From the NCBI GenBank assembly GCA_034769895.1, contig CM068368.1:336621076-336685075 (forward strand): a stretch of DNA of 64,000 nucleotides, in the 5' to 3' direction. Shown here in pieces: positions 47,670 through 56,845 of the stretch. A program made the translations under genes and the position numbers. Each line of letters begins with the position of its first letter. The first letter of the stretch is position 1. This stretch comes from Magicicada septendecula. Lineage: Eukaryota > Arthropoda > Insecta > Hemiptera > Cicadidae. The notes beneath the pieces are model-generated. The model ran no database searches and was not told where the DNA came from. It saw nothing but the letters and a program-made list of their open reading frames with translations.

Positions 47670-48313
47670 TTTTCTTCTGTTTTATCTAATCTTTGATTGG
47701 TTTCTACTATTTTCTTTTCTGTCTCCTCCTTGTACTCACCTACTCTTAGGCTAAGTGTATTATTGACCATTTCAATTTTCTCATGAATTTGTTTTATATT
47801 TTTGTTATTTTCTTCAAATTTGGTATTCATATCTTCCCTTTGACCATTAAGTATTTCTCTCAACTCATGGTTTTGTTCATTCATGGTTTCTCTGATATTT
47901 CCATGAATGGTCTCAATTTTTTCGTTTAGTTGTTTGACTAAACTTTCCTGAATACTATCTATTTTCTCATTGGTTTGCTTGTTTTGTTCCTTCAAAGTTT
48001 CGTTTTGTTTCTTTGAAGTTTCCTCCTGTTTCCTAAAGTTTTCATCTATTTTATTAAATTTTTCGGCTATAAATTTCATCATGTCTTGCCAATTTGGTTC
48101 TCCGCTGGCTTCCGCTTTGTCTGGTTGGTCCCCTTGGCCATCCTCTTCAACTCTTTCTTTTTCCGTGTTTGTGACTTCTTCGGTTTCTTCTTTATCACCT
48201 GTTTGTTGTTCCATTGCACTGTTCGTGACTACTTCTATTTCTCGTTCCTGTCCACCTTCTTCCTTCTCCTTGTCTTCTGCCCTCTTCTTCGATCTGCCTC
48301 TGGTATTATGCAT
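47645..48313 (-). CDS. Coiled-coil Gag N-terminal protein, element B (222 aa)
   Basis: Starts with a basic MHNTRGRSKKR, then an acidic Glu-rich stretch, a GDQPDKAEASGEPNWQDMM linker, and about 130 residues of coiled coil with KQNETLKEQN and NEKI repeats. The order and motifs match the Gag of the tandem array, which shows that array and element B belong to one lineage. It ends at TAA just inside the capsid frame. Confidence 0.7.
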   Translation of the reverse strand: MHNTRGRSKKRAEDKEKEEGGQEREIEVVTNSAMEQQTGDKEETEEVTNTEKERVEEDGQGDQPDKAEASGEPNWQDMMKFIAEKFNKIDENFRKQEETSKKQNETLKEQNKQTNEKIDSIQESLVKQLNEKIETIHGNIRETMNEQNHELREILNGQREDMNTKFEENNKNIKQIHEKIEMVNNTLSLRVGEYKEETEKKIVETNQRLDKTEEKWNKLKQE

Positions 48314-48410
48314 TTCTTGTTTTCTTATAGCTGCCGACGATAATTAGGTTTTTTGTTATATTATTTTGTTGAATATCTCAAAATTTCTTTCCCAATTAAA
48401 GCCCTTTTAC

Positions 48411-48421
48411 GTTGAGCGCCA
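48411..48421 (-). promoter_or_regulatory. Primer-binding site of element B
   Basis: Minus-strand TGGCGCTCAAC three bases from the LTR end, the same sequence and spacing as in the array. Confidence 0.7.
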
Positions 48422-48424
48422 TTT

Positions 48425-48657
48425 TGTAACGTCTCGCAGTCAATGTCTCTCAGAGCTCAACTAGTATACTATCGTTAACTTGTTAAGCTTTCCTAATTAA
48501 GCATCTCTTTGGTACGTCATCTTGTAACGTTTCTCGGTTAATATCTCAGAGCCTAAATAGTACTTTACTTAATTAAATCTAAGTTTTATTTGCCCTTCGA
48601 AAATCTCGCTTTAATGAGAGTCACAGTAATTGTTTAATGAAATAATATTTTATTACA
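48425..48657 (-). repeat. 5' LTR of element B
   Basis: 233 bp with TG...CA ends in both directions (TGTAACG to ATTACA on the plus strand). It contains an internal near-repeat of its own end, TGTAACGTTTCTCGG at about 48525. Confidence 0.8.
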
Positions 48658-48710
48658 CCCACTGTTGGGTTCGCCAATCTTGTAACGTCTCGCGGTTAAT
48701 GATCAGATAG
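48658..48710 (-). repeat. Remnant of a third LTR end with primer site
   Basis: On the minus strand CGCGAGACGTTACA is followed by AGATTGGCGAACCCAACAGT, an LTR end plus primer-binding site that abuts the LTR of element B. It is the same module type that is repeated in the array leader. Confidence 0.55.
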
Positions 48711-50246
48711 TATCATTAGATCTTATCGTCACTCTTGCGATCGTCACAGCATTCGTTATATTTTATGTTTACAGTTCCAAAAAAAACTGAAATCGAGGGT
48801 GTGTGATTTGGGAGAATTCAATGAAGTTGTTTCACCGTAGTTAGGAGAGAGAGGGCCAAAGGTATTATCCCCTGAGCATACAATTACTTAATTTAAATTT
48901 CTCCGCTCATGAGACCAGCTGATTTTGACGTTTGCAAACAAATTGGAGGTTAAATTAACACCAATTGTCTGTAATATTTTTCCGGCTGTTCGTCCTCTTC
49001 TTTGTCTCCTGAAACTCTGTAAACAACTACCCTCTACGAAAAATAATACACATTTTATTATTTATAACAAAGTATTCATAGTATTTATTTATTAAATACA
49101 CTGTTTTTTATCTTCTCCCAATACAAAAAGTTATAATCGATTCTCCCTGTCAACACAACATTGGTTCGATCTTAGGTGGTAAACATAGAAAGTATAACAA
49201 AATATTTTTATCCTTGATAAAACATTAAAACAATAAAGAATTAATTTATTAATTTCCCAGGGTTAATGGTAAGTTCTTTGTGTTATGAGACGGTCAGAAA
49301 TGAATAATAGAATACCAAGCTTTACATGAAAAAAATAGATTATATTTGTTTTTTTTTTCTTTAGTATGTAGTTCCGGGTTTATCCGCCAGAGTACAGGTT
49401 ATGTTCCTCGCTACCAATACGGAATTATTTAATGAAGGCTGAAAACGCACAGAGATCCGTTATGACGGTTTTTTGGTTAACAAAAATTAATAAAGTCTGT
49501 TTCACCTCTTTCCTGAAGTGTTTACTTGTATGGTGCAGTTTCTAGTGTTAGAAGTTATAGTTGATTTGTAATTTAGTTAATTTTTACTAGGATACAGTCT
49601 CACCAAAAATCTCGAAGTGCTAGATACTAGGCCTGGATCCAGTCGTTAAGTTTCTCAAAATTTCGTCAAATAAAGGCTTGGATGGTGTTACTTGCAGAAG
49701 TTCTAATAGAAGGTGTACATCTCTCGTAAATTTTTATTAAATTTTGCACTGTTTATTCCGAAAGTATTCATAAATTTTCAAATTTTATATAGGCATTACA
49801 CTTTTTTCAAACGTTCACTTCTCAATCGTTTTAACAATTAACAATTATATCTTGTTAGTTGGTTACTGTTAGTAACCAAGAATTTTTTATGGTTTTTTAT
49901 TGGTGAATCTATATACTTTTGAGCATATAGGCTGTTATTAATTATTATAAATTTATTTCTTATTTATAGAAAAATAATCCTTTTTAACTTTTGTTTATAA
50001 TCCAATTTAATTTATATAAGGTTTTTCTTTCTATTTTCTCTTAAACTTATACATAGGTCTTTAATATTTTGATTTCCTTCAATTGTATTTATTTATTATT
50101 TATTATTTGCTTAAAGTATCCTTACTCTAGACTATTTTCCTCTGCCATTTTACTCACACAGTATTATTTTATTTTATTATTATTTTATATCTAACCCTGG
50201 GTTATCTTATATTTAAACACAATTATTATATTAAACATAAAATTAT
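48711..50246. other. Non-coding AT-rich stretch
   Basis: No reading frame over 60 codons and no recognisable repeat. It may contain decayed LTR sequence at its left end. Confidence 0.5.
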
Positions 50247-50358
50247 ATTCTTGGATTTCGTTGTCCATGACGTGTCCGTTACTTAACTAAATATCACTAT
50301 TATATTGACGACTCGGAACACTAAGTTTTTTATAAGTAAAAACGTAAAGTTTTACCTT

Positions 50359-50405
50359 ACAGCCTAAACCGGCTTTCACCTATAGAAGGCTTCATCAGAG
50401 GCTGT
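50359..50405 (-). ncRNA. Hammerhead ribozyme-like motif, PLE1 3' end
   Basis: On the minus strand ACAGCCT, core CTGATGA, a stem II of about four pairs (GCCT with AGGT), core GAAA, self-complementary AGCCGGTT (its A shared with GAAA), then AGGCTGT. The two ends form a perfect 7-bp stem I, and the predicted cut lies just before AGGCTGT. Stem III has no loop and could form only between two molecules, as proposed for dimeric hammerheads. Stem II has an unpaired base beside the core. Hammerhead ribozymes are known from the pseudo-LTRs of this retroelement class. Confidence 0.7.
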
Positions 50406-50823
50406 CGTTAGTAGCGTTGTTCGTCTTGTTGTTGGCGACGAGATAATGTTTCGAAAGATCGAAGCTGTGTGTGTGTGGTGAGATGTGTTCGAATAATGCG
50501 TGCGATTTGAATTGTGTCTGTTCGTTTAGGATGTCGTTTTTATTTGTTTTTGTGTGTTTGTATATTTCTAATTGTTCTAGAGTGTCTAGTTTTCGGCCTT
50601 TTGTGTGTACGTGTAGTATGTTCATGTTATTGTTGATGCTTTTATATGTGTGGTTTGCTTCAATGAGGTGGTTTGCGAAGGTAGATTCTGTAGTGGTGTG
50701 GAGTGCTTTTGTGTGTTCAATGTATCTCTGTTTGAAGCTACGTCCTGTCTGGCCTATGTAGAATTTATTGCAATTTGAACAATTTAGTTTATATACACCG
50801 GGTAGATCGAATTTGTTTTGTGC
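50395..50823 (-). pseudogene. GIY-YIG endonuclease domain, PLE1 full copy
   Basis: After a premature TAA at 50824-50826 the frame continues with GVYKLNCSNCNKFYIGQTGR, a GIY-YIG variant with the C-x2-C insert typical of Penelope endonucleases, and ends at TGA (50395). The last 76 codons contain the ILHVHTKGR region. It would nick target DNA to prime reverse transcription. The stop codon TGA lies inside the hammerhead core CTGATGA. Confidence 0.75.
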
Positions 50824-52392
50824 TTAGGGCGTGCGTTTTGATAGTGTGTGTTCTGTTTTGTTAGTAGTTTTGTAAGCGATTCTGTATCCTGCTTTTTTGA
50901 ATTTGTGGGCAATTTTTTCTGTTTGTTTGTTGATGTATGTTAGTGTTATGAATTTGTTGTTTTCTGTCTTTGTCTGTTGTTTGTTTTGTGTTTTGTGTAG
51001 GAGTTTACTGACTATTGTTCTGTCATAACCGTTAGATTCTGCTAGATATTTTATCGTGTTTAGTTCGTCTTTGTAGTCTATTTCATCTAAGGGGATGTTG
51101 TTAAGTCTATGTATCATGGTTCTAAAAGCAGCTAGTTTGTGTTGTATTGGGTGATTGGAGGTGTTGTGTATTAGTGTGTCAGTTGTAGTTGGTTTTCTGT
51201 ATATACTGAATTTGTGCCTGTGTTCTAGTTTTGTGATGGAGAGGTCTAAGAAGTTTATGGTATTGTTGTGTTCGTATTCGGCAGTGAAGGTTATGTTTTT
51301 ATGTATTTTGTTTATGTGCGTTAGTAACTGTTCACATTGTCTTTTGTTTCCCCTGTATAGTATTAGAATGTCATCAACGTATCTGTGCCAATATAGTATT
51401 TTATGTGAGTATCTGTCATTGTTTGTGAGTATTTTTGTTTTTTCTAAGTGTTGGAGGAAGACTTCTGCTAGAATGCTGGATATGGGGGAGCCCATGGGTA
51501 GGCCATCGTTCTGTGTATAGTATTTATTGTTATAAGTAAAGTAGTTTTGTTTTGTGATAATGTTCAGAGTTTCTGTTATTTCATTGATAAGTTCGTCTGG
51601 TGTGTTGTTCTGTTTGAGTTTGTTTTGTAGGATGGTGATTGTTTCAGAGATGGGGATGTTTGTGTACAGGTTTTTAATGTCAAAGGAGGCTAATGTGGCG
51701 TTATGGGGGATGTGTATGTCTTTTATTTTTGTTACTAGGTCAGTGTTGTTTTTTACTGCAATGTTGTTGTCTATTTGTGTGTGTTGTCTAATAATTTTGT
51801 CTAGATATTTTGCCAGTTTGTGTGCAGGGGCATTACGGTAGTTGATAATGGGGCGGATCGGAATGTCTTCTTTATGGATTTTGGGAAGTGCTTGGAGTGT
51901 AGGTGCTGATGGTCGGATTTGTTTCATGTAGGGCTTTTGTTTATGTGTCATAATGTGTTTGGCTTTGTTGACTATTTGTTTTACTGAGTTTTGGTATCTG
52001 TCGGTGGGGTCATGTTTTAGTTCTGTGATGTTGTTCTGTTCCATGAAATCTTGTACTTTTTTGTGTAGGTTGTCTGTGGGGATAATTACAGTCGTGTTGC
52101 CTTTGTCAGCTTTTACAAATGTGATGTTGTGTTTGTGTGCCTTTTCCCTCAGTTTGATGGCTGTGTGTATTTCTGAGTTGTGGTTGTTGTTGTCTGGTGT
52201 CTTATGTGCTCCTATTGTGTTGTTTATATTATGTCTTAATGTGTCTTGATGTTCTGGTGCTGTGTTTTGTATATTTGTTTCTGTGTCAATTATGAGCTTT
52301 GTTAGTGTTTGGTTGTTATGTTTGTAATGTATGTTATGTTTTAGGCCTTTATCAAGGAGTGTTTGTTCGTTTTTTGTGAGTGTGACGTTCAT
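50824..52392 (-). CDS. Penelope-type reverse transcriptase, PLE1 full copy (522 aa)
   Basis: Copies element RNA at a nicked target. The N-terminal KADKGNTTVI (94-103) is typical of PLEs. RT motif A is ASFDIKNLYTNIP (D238), motif B GLPMGSPISS (297-306) and motif C RYVDDILIL (338-344), followed by INFLDLSI and a PIQHKLAAFRTM thumb region. The frame is open at its 5' side into KFYPRTVNL upstream of the listed ATG, so the real N-terminus lies in the 167-codon frame at 52352-52855, one frameshift away. It ends at a TAA that replaces a lysine codon present in the second copy, which cuts off the endonuclease. Otherwise well preserved. Confidence 0.9.
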   Translation of the reverse strand: MNVTLTKNEQTLLDKGLKHNIHYKHNNQTLTKLIIDTETNIQNTAPEHQDTLRHNINNTIGAHKTPDNNNHNSEIHTAIKLREKAHKHNITFVKADKGNTTVIIPTDNLHKKVQDFMEQNNITELKHDPTDRYQNSVKQIVNKAKHIMTHKQKPYMKQIRPSAPTLQALPKIHKEDIPIRPIINYRNAPAHKLAKYLDKIIRQHTQIDNNIAVKNNTDLVTKIKDIHIPHNATLASFDIKNLYTNIPISETITILQNKLKQNNTPDELINEITETLNIITKQNYFTYNNKYYTQNDGLPMGSPISSILAEVFLQHLEKTKILTNNDRYSHKILYWHRYVDDILILYRGNKRQCEQLLTHINKIHKNITFTAEYEHNNTINFLDLSITKLEHRHKFSIYRKPTTTDTLIHNTSNHPIQHKLAAFRTMIHRLNNIPLDEIDYKDELNTIKYLAESNGYDRTIVSKLLHKTQNKQQTKTENNKFITLTYINKQTEKIAHKFKKAGYRIAYKTTNKTEHTLSKRTP

Positions 52393-52855
52393 GAGGTTTA
52401 CTGTACGTGGGTAGAATTTGTGCGAGGGAATTATATGTTTTGATTGGTGTCAGGTTTTTTATTTTTCTGTCGTGTTTTGTCTGTAGGTTATGTATTTGTT
52501 TTTTTGTCCATTCATTTGTGTGATGTATTAGTTCAGTCATGTAATTGTGTCCGTATGTGTTGGCGATATGTAGGTGTAGTGTTAGTGCTTGGCGATTAAG
52601 GGCATCTTTTTTCTTATATAGTTGTTTAATTGATTCTTTTATGTATGTTCTTTGTGCGATGTTTTGTGTTTTTCGGGCGGCCTGGTTGTTATGTTTAATT
52701 TTGATTTGGGCATATTTAGGTGTTAGTGAATTGTTTATGCATGTTTTGTTGAAATTTATGTGAGCTACAATCTTTCTAACCTTCAAAGTTGTGAACTTGT
52801 ACGCTTGGACGTTGGCTCGTCTTGCTGAGTTAAATTCTTGGATTTCGTTGTCCAT
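52352..52855 (-). CDS. PLE1 N-terminal region, full copy (167 aa)
   Basis: Starts MDNEIQEFNS at 52855, about 90 bp downstream of the hammerhead motif. It is a basic, helical protein region of the kind found before the RT in Penelope-like elements. Its last 25 or so codons are out-of-frame RT leader, so a one-base indel near 52430 joins it to the RT frame. No separate function is evident. Confidence 0.65.
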   Translation of the reverse strand: MDNEIQEFNSARRANVQAYKFTTLKVRKIVAHINFNKTCINNSLTPKYAQIKIKHNNQAARKTQNIAQRTYIKESIKQLYKKKDALNRQALTLHLHIANTYGHNYMTELIHHTNEWTKKQIHNLQTKHDRKIKNLTPIKTYNSLAQILPTYSKPHERHTHKKRTNTP

Positions 52856-52945
52856 GACGTGTCCGTTACTTAACTAAATATCACTATTATATTGACGACT
52901 CGGAACACTAAGTTTTTTATAAGTAAAAACGTAAAGTTTTACCTT

Positions 52946-52992
52946 ACAGCCTAAACCGGCTTTCACCTATAGAAGGCTTCATCAGAGGCTGT
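52946..52992 (-). ncRNA. Hammerhead ribozyme-like motif, PLE1 tandem junction
   Basis: Identical 47-base motif to 50359-50405. It lies between the end of the upstream partial copy and the start of the full copy, so cleavage would separate tandem transcripts into unit-length RNAs. Confidence 0.7.
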
Positions 52993-53212
52993 CGTTAGTA
53001 GCGTTGTTTGTCTTGTTGTTGGCGACGAGATAATGTTTCGAAAGATCGAAGCTGTGTGTGTGTGGTGAGATGTGTTCGAATAATGCGTGCGATTTGAATT
53101 GTGTCTGTTCGTTTAGGATGTCGTTTTTATTTGTTTTTGTGTGTTTGTATATTTCTAATTGTTCTAGAGTGTCTAGTTTTCGGCCTTTTGTGTGTACGTG
53201 TAGTATGTTCAT
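52982..53212 (-). pseudogene. Endonuclease C-terminus, PLE1 partial copy
   Basis: 76 codons identical to the C-terminus of the full copy. They are separated from their upstream part by a one-base deletion near 53323. Confidence 0.7.
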
Positions 53213-54240
53213 GTTATTGTCGATGTTTTTATATGTGTGGTTTGCTTCAATGAGGTGGTTTGCGAAGGTAGATTCTGTAGTGGTGTGGAGTGCTTTTGTG
53301 TGTTCAATGTATCTCTGTTTGAAGTACGTCCTGTCTGGCCTATGTAGAATTTATTGCAATTTGAACAATTTAGTTTATATACACCGGGTAGATCGAATTT
53401 GTTTTGTGCTTTGGGCGTGCGTTTTGATAGTGTGTGTTCTGTTTTGTTAGTAGTTTTGTAAGCGATTCTGTATCCTGCTTTTTTGAATTTGTGGGCAATT
53501 TTTTCTGTTTGTTTGTTGATGTATGTTAGTGTTATGAATTTGTTGTTTTCTGTCTTTGTCTGTTGTTTGTTTTGTATTTTGTGTAGGAGTTTACTGACTA
53601 TTGTTCTGTCATAACCGTTAGATTCTGCTAGATATTTTATCGTGTTTAGTTCGTCTTTGTAGTCTATTTCATCTAAGGAGATGTTGTTAAGTCTATGTAT
53701 CATGGTTCTAAAAGCAGCTAGTTTGTGTTGTATTGGGTGATTGGAGGTGTTGTGTATTAGTGTGTCAGTTGTAGTTGGTTTTCTGTATATACTGAATTTG
53801 TGCCTGTGTTCTAGTTTTGTGATGGAGAGGTCTAAGAAGTTTATGGTATTGTTGTGTTCGTATTTGGCAGTGAAGGTTATGTTTTTATGTATTTTGTTTA
53901 TGTGCGTTAGTAACTGTTCACATTGTCTTTTGTTTCCCCTGTATAGTATTAGAATGTCATCAACGTATCTGTGCCAATATAGTATTTTATGTGAGTGTCT
54001 GTCATTGTTTGTGAGTATTTTTGTTTTTTCTAAGTGTTGGAGGAAGACTTCTGCTAGAATGCTGGATATGGGGGAGCCCATGGGTAGGCCATCGTTCTGT
54101 GTATAGTATTTATTGTTATAAGTAAAGTAGTTTTGTTTTGTGATAATGTTCAGAGTTTCTGTTATTTCATTGATAAGTTCGTCTGGTGTGTTGTTCTGTT
54201 TGAGTTTGTTTTGTAGGATGGTGATTGCTTCAATAATCAT
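53209..54240 (-). pseudogene. 5'-truncated RT-endonuclease, PLE1 partial copy (343 codons)
   Basis: Begins within RT, before motif B, at the junction with PLE2, so its first codons are read from PLE2 tail sequence. It keeps GLPMGSP, YVDDILIL and an uninterrupted RT-to-GIY-YIG linker (no TAA here). It then loses frame within the endonuclease after IGQTGR because one base is missing relative to the full copy. Confidence 0.85.
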
Positions 54241-54810
54241 CCCTTATAACATGGGTGTTTATTGATGGTTTTAAACTTCTTATTTTATAAAAACTCTTTG
54301 CTTTTATTAATGACCAATTACAGTTATCATTCAATCAATACTAACACTTATTATTTATGTTGGTTCTTTACCGGTTTTGTTTCCTTTATTATATTTTATT
54401 ACATTATTTCTCCCTTCTCTATTCTTTATTCCTTGTCTGTGTTTTCTCGACTTGTTTCATTTTATTTTCTTCATCGTTGGTTTGTTCCCTCTTTGTTCTC
54501 AATTTTCTCCTCCTTCTCTTCTCATCTTGTTTAGTTTTATTTTGGTTCGTTATCTGGCCAATCTCTGGGGTTGGGTCAAAGTCGTTTGTCTGTCAGTCTA
54601 GTCTGTGATTTTCTTTAATAATCACTTTTAGTTTATAATTCTTCCTCCTTTCATAATTAGATTTTATATTTTTATTCTCTCCATTATTTATTTATTAAAA
54701 TATATTATTTTTTAGCATTTTTTACATTGTATAGTCATCAAAATTGATCTGAATTTGGCGATGTTATAACATAGAGTATTTAAAATTTATATTTATATTA
54801 CCTCAAAATG
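54228..54810 (-). other. 3' untranslated region of PLE2, left copy
   Basis: Non-coding tail downstream of the endonuclease. Its terminal sequence, ending GATTATTGAAGCAA on the minus strand, is shared exactly with the right copy and marks the element's 3' end. Confidence 0.6.
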
Positions 54811-55449
54811 TTATTTTTCCTTATTTGGAACATGTTTCGGTACCAACTTGTACCCATCCTCAGTCTTCCGGTTTTTGTGTCTGGTGAAGTACATATGTGT
54901 TGGTTGACTATTATTATTGTGGCTTCCTGTTGGCTTCTGGTACTTCAAATTGGTTTTATTGTGTGTGATTGTGGTGTATGTGTTAGTTTTTTGTGTATTT
55001 TCGATGTTGAGTGCTTTGAATGTTGTGTCATGTTTTGTATTGATTTGTATTTGTTCAGGTATTAGTTTGTTTTGTGTTTTATGTTTGTATATTTGTAAAT
55101 TTTCCCAAATGTTCATTATGGTGCCTTTGTGTGGTATATGTTTTATTAGTGTCATATTGGTTATGTCTGGGAATTCATGTCCTGTGTTTATTGCATGTGT
55201 GGCTAAATTGGATTTATATATTTCTGGTTTTTTGTATGGGTTTAGGTGTTCAAAATAACGTTTTTTCAGCTGTTTTTTTGTTTGTCCTATGTAACATTTA
55301 TTGCAATCTTGGCATTCAATTTTGTATATATCGTTAGTTGTTGTATTATCTTTGTTGTGTGGGCTATTTAGTTTTTGTAAATTATTTTTATTAGTTTTGT
55401 ATGCTATTTTTATATCTGTGTTTTTAAATAGTTTTGTTAGCTTTGTCAT
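54811..55449 (-). CDS. GIY-YIG endonuclease region, PLE2 left copy (212 aa)
   Basis: Contains DIYKIECQDCNKCYIGQTKK, a Penelope GIY-YIG with the C-x2-C insert, followed by RYFEHLNPYKK, ATHAINTGHEF and NIWENLQIYKHK. All fit the PLE endonuclease consensus of Y, R, H and GH-x-F positions. The annotated start (MTKLTKLF) is internal: it corresponds to the RT-endonuclease linker of PLE1 (QTEKIAHKFKK). It ends in a basic tail, KLVPKHVPNKEK. The frame itself is unbroken, but it belongs to a truncated element. Confidence 0.75.
   Translation of the reverse strand: MTKLTKLFKNTDIKIAYKTNKNNLQKLNSPHNKDNTTTNDIYKIECQDCNKCYIGQTKKQLKKRYFEHLNPYKKPEIYKSNLATHAINTGHEFPDITNMTLIKHIPHKGTIMNIWENLQIYKHKTQNKLIPEQIQINTKHDTTFKALNIENTQKTNTYTTITHNKTNLKYQKPTGSHNNNSQPTHMYFTRHKNRKTEDGYKLVPKHVPNKEK
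54832..54863 (-). ncRNA. Degenerate hammerhead-like motif, PLE2 left copy
   Basis: Minus-strand CTGAGGA, a five-pair helix GGTAC/GTACC, GAAA, then self-complementary ACATGT. The core is present, but two extra bases precede stem II and stem I does not pair convincingly. Confidence 0.3.
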
Positions 55450-55680
55450 TTTATTATTTATTTATGTGAATGTGGCCCATTTGTTGTTGTTGTTATTATT
55501 TATGTGCTGTTCATTTTGATTACTTCTTAATTGTTCAGTTTTTATTTTATATTTGATTTTATTTTCTATTTTGTTTACAGTATTTTTATTGTATCCATTT
55601 TCATAACCAATTTGGTATATTTCTTTCTTTGTCAGTTTCTTCTTTGTTTAGGGGAATTTTGTACATTCTGTTAAATAACG
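55450..55680 (-). pseudogene. RT thumb and linker remnant, PLE2 left copy
   Basis: Reads as LFNRMYKIPLNKEE then, in another frame, YENGYNKNTVNKIE, matching MIHRLNNIPLDEID and AESNGYDRTIVSK of PLE1. One frameshift and stops separate it from the endonuclease. Confidence 0.65.
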
Positions 55681-55681
55681 A

Positions 55682-55890
55682 ATAGAATCCAAAAATACAA
55701 TTCACAGAAAAAAAAGAAAAACATAACAAAATCAACTATTTAGACATAACCATCACAAGAAACAACAACCACATACAATATGCAATATACAAAAAACCAA
55801 CTTCTACCAACATCATTATACCTAACCATTCTGACCACCCACCACAACATAAAATGGCAGCATTTTATTTTAAATCCTTAAATTTTTAGT
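55682..55890 (+). pseudogene. Inverted RT fragment of PLE2
   Basis: The plus strand encodes KINYLDITITRN and HDPP-like PPQHKMAAF, equivalent to TINFLDLSITK and PIQHKLAAF of PLE1. This is the RT segment that should come immediately before the LFNRMYK piece at 55680, but in opposite orientation. Confidence 0.7.
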
Positions 55891-55908
55891 GACCGTCAAT
55901 CAATGAAT

Positions 55909-55942
55909 GAATGTTTTAGTGGATGGTTAGTGAGGATTGGTC
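55909..55942 (+). repeat. 34-bp inverted repeat, left of PLE3
   Basis: Starts GAATGTTTTAGTGGATGG. It is complementary to 58205-58238 with one mismatch. Confidence 0.85.
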
Positions 55943-55959
55943 TTTTTTTTTTTTGCGTT

Positions 55960-55992
55960 GACGTTTCGACAATATTTATTGTCATCTTCAGG
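55960..55992 (-). ncRNA. Degenerate hammerhead-like motif, PLE3
   Basis: Minus-strand CTGAAGA, six-pair helix GACAAT/ATTGTC, GAAA, then self-complementary ACGT followed by C. The core order fits a hammerhead, but one extra base precedes stem II and stem I pairing is not seen. Confidence 0.3.
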
Positions 55993-56696
55993 ACCTGTGT
56001 ATGAAATACAATAGAAATATCAAACATAACGAAACAATTAAATATTTGGGTGAACGTGTTGGTGTATGTGAGTGTGTGCGTGCGTATGTATGTATCATTT
56101 TATATGTGAAGACTTATGATAGTTTGTTTACATCTTCAAATTATCTTTAAGAAAACGAGCAAATTATAGTATGAGAGAACTTAATTTATACAGTATTACA
56201 ATTTAAATTACTAAATGTAATGATATTTTAATTAATTAAACAAACAGTAATCAACAATTGGATATTAGATTGGTACATAAATTGTTTATACCTACAGCAG
56301 TCAACATATAGGAAAGTAATATATTACCTATAACTAAAACAGATTAGGGGATGTTCACTACGTAAGTATTAAAAGTTATTTTTACCATGTTTCACTCCCT
56401 ACTGGTATTAACAAACAATCATAATTTAGAAACATACAATTTACACAACTGTAGAACATTACGACTTAAATCAGATAGTTGACAAAGGTTACAAACAAAA
56501 GTTTCTGGTAAATTTTACTAACAGGTAAACTTGGATAATAATTGTAATCATATTATAAAATATAGTCAAGAGTACTATAGAATAATGTAACTTATGTCTG
56601 TGTCCACAATCACACCTTCTCTCTCACCCATTCTTCCCCTGCCAGTCCTTCTACAGCCTCTCACTTTAACCTGAAATCACTCTATCACTCCCACTT

Positions 56697-56845
<149 letters not shown>

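Larger units (their letters stand above)
46172..48657 (-). mobile_element. Gypsy-like element B, gag-only
   Basis: Two 233-bp LTRs enclose two Gag frames and nothing else. Only about 160 bp separate the end of Gag from the 3' LTR, so protease, RT and integrase are gone. An (AT)n tract separates it from element A. Confidence 0.8.
50247..54227 (-). mobile_element. Penelope-like element PLE1: partial copy in tandem with a full copy
   Basis: The sequence at 50247-50830 recurs at about 52837-53405, an offset of about 2.59 kb. On the minus strand a 5'-truncated copy (54227 to about 52982) runs directly into a full-length copy (about 52982 to 50395). The 3' end continues about 150 bp into a repeat of the leader and start codon region before stopping at 50247. 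This partial-tandem pseudo-LTR layout is the known hallmark of Penelope-like elements. Confidence 0.85.
54225..55890 (-). mobile_element. Penelope-like element PLE2, left copy, with inverted 5' segment
   Basis: A 3' end of a second PLE family on the minus strand. 54225-55393 is an inverted copy of 58271-59407. Upstream of 55680 a further piece of the same element (55682-55890) is in the opposite orientation. Confidence 0.8.

Noticed and set aside
54262-54608. Hydrophobic plus-strand frames of 74-90 codons, mirrored at 59024-59370
   Set aside because: Antisense to the 3' untranslated region of PLE2 and duplicated only because of the inverted repeat.
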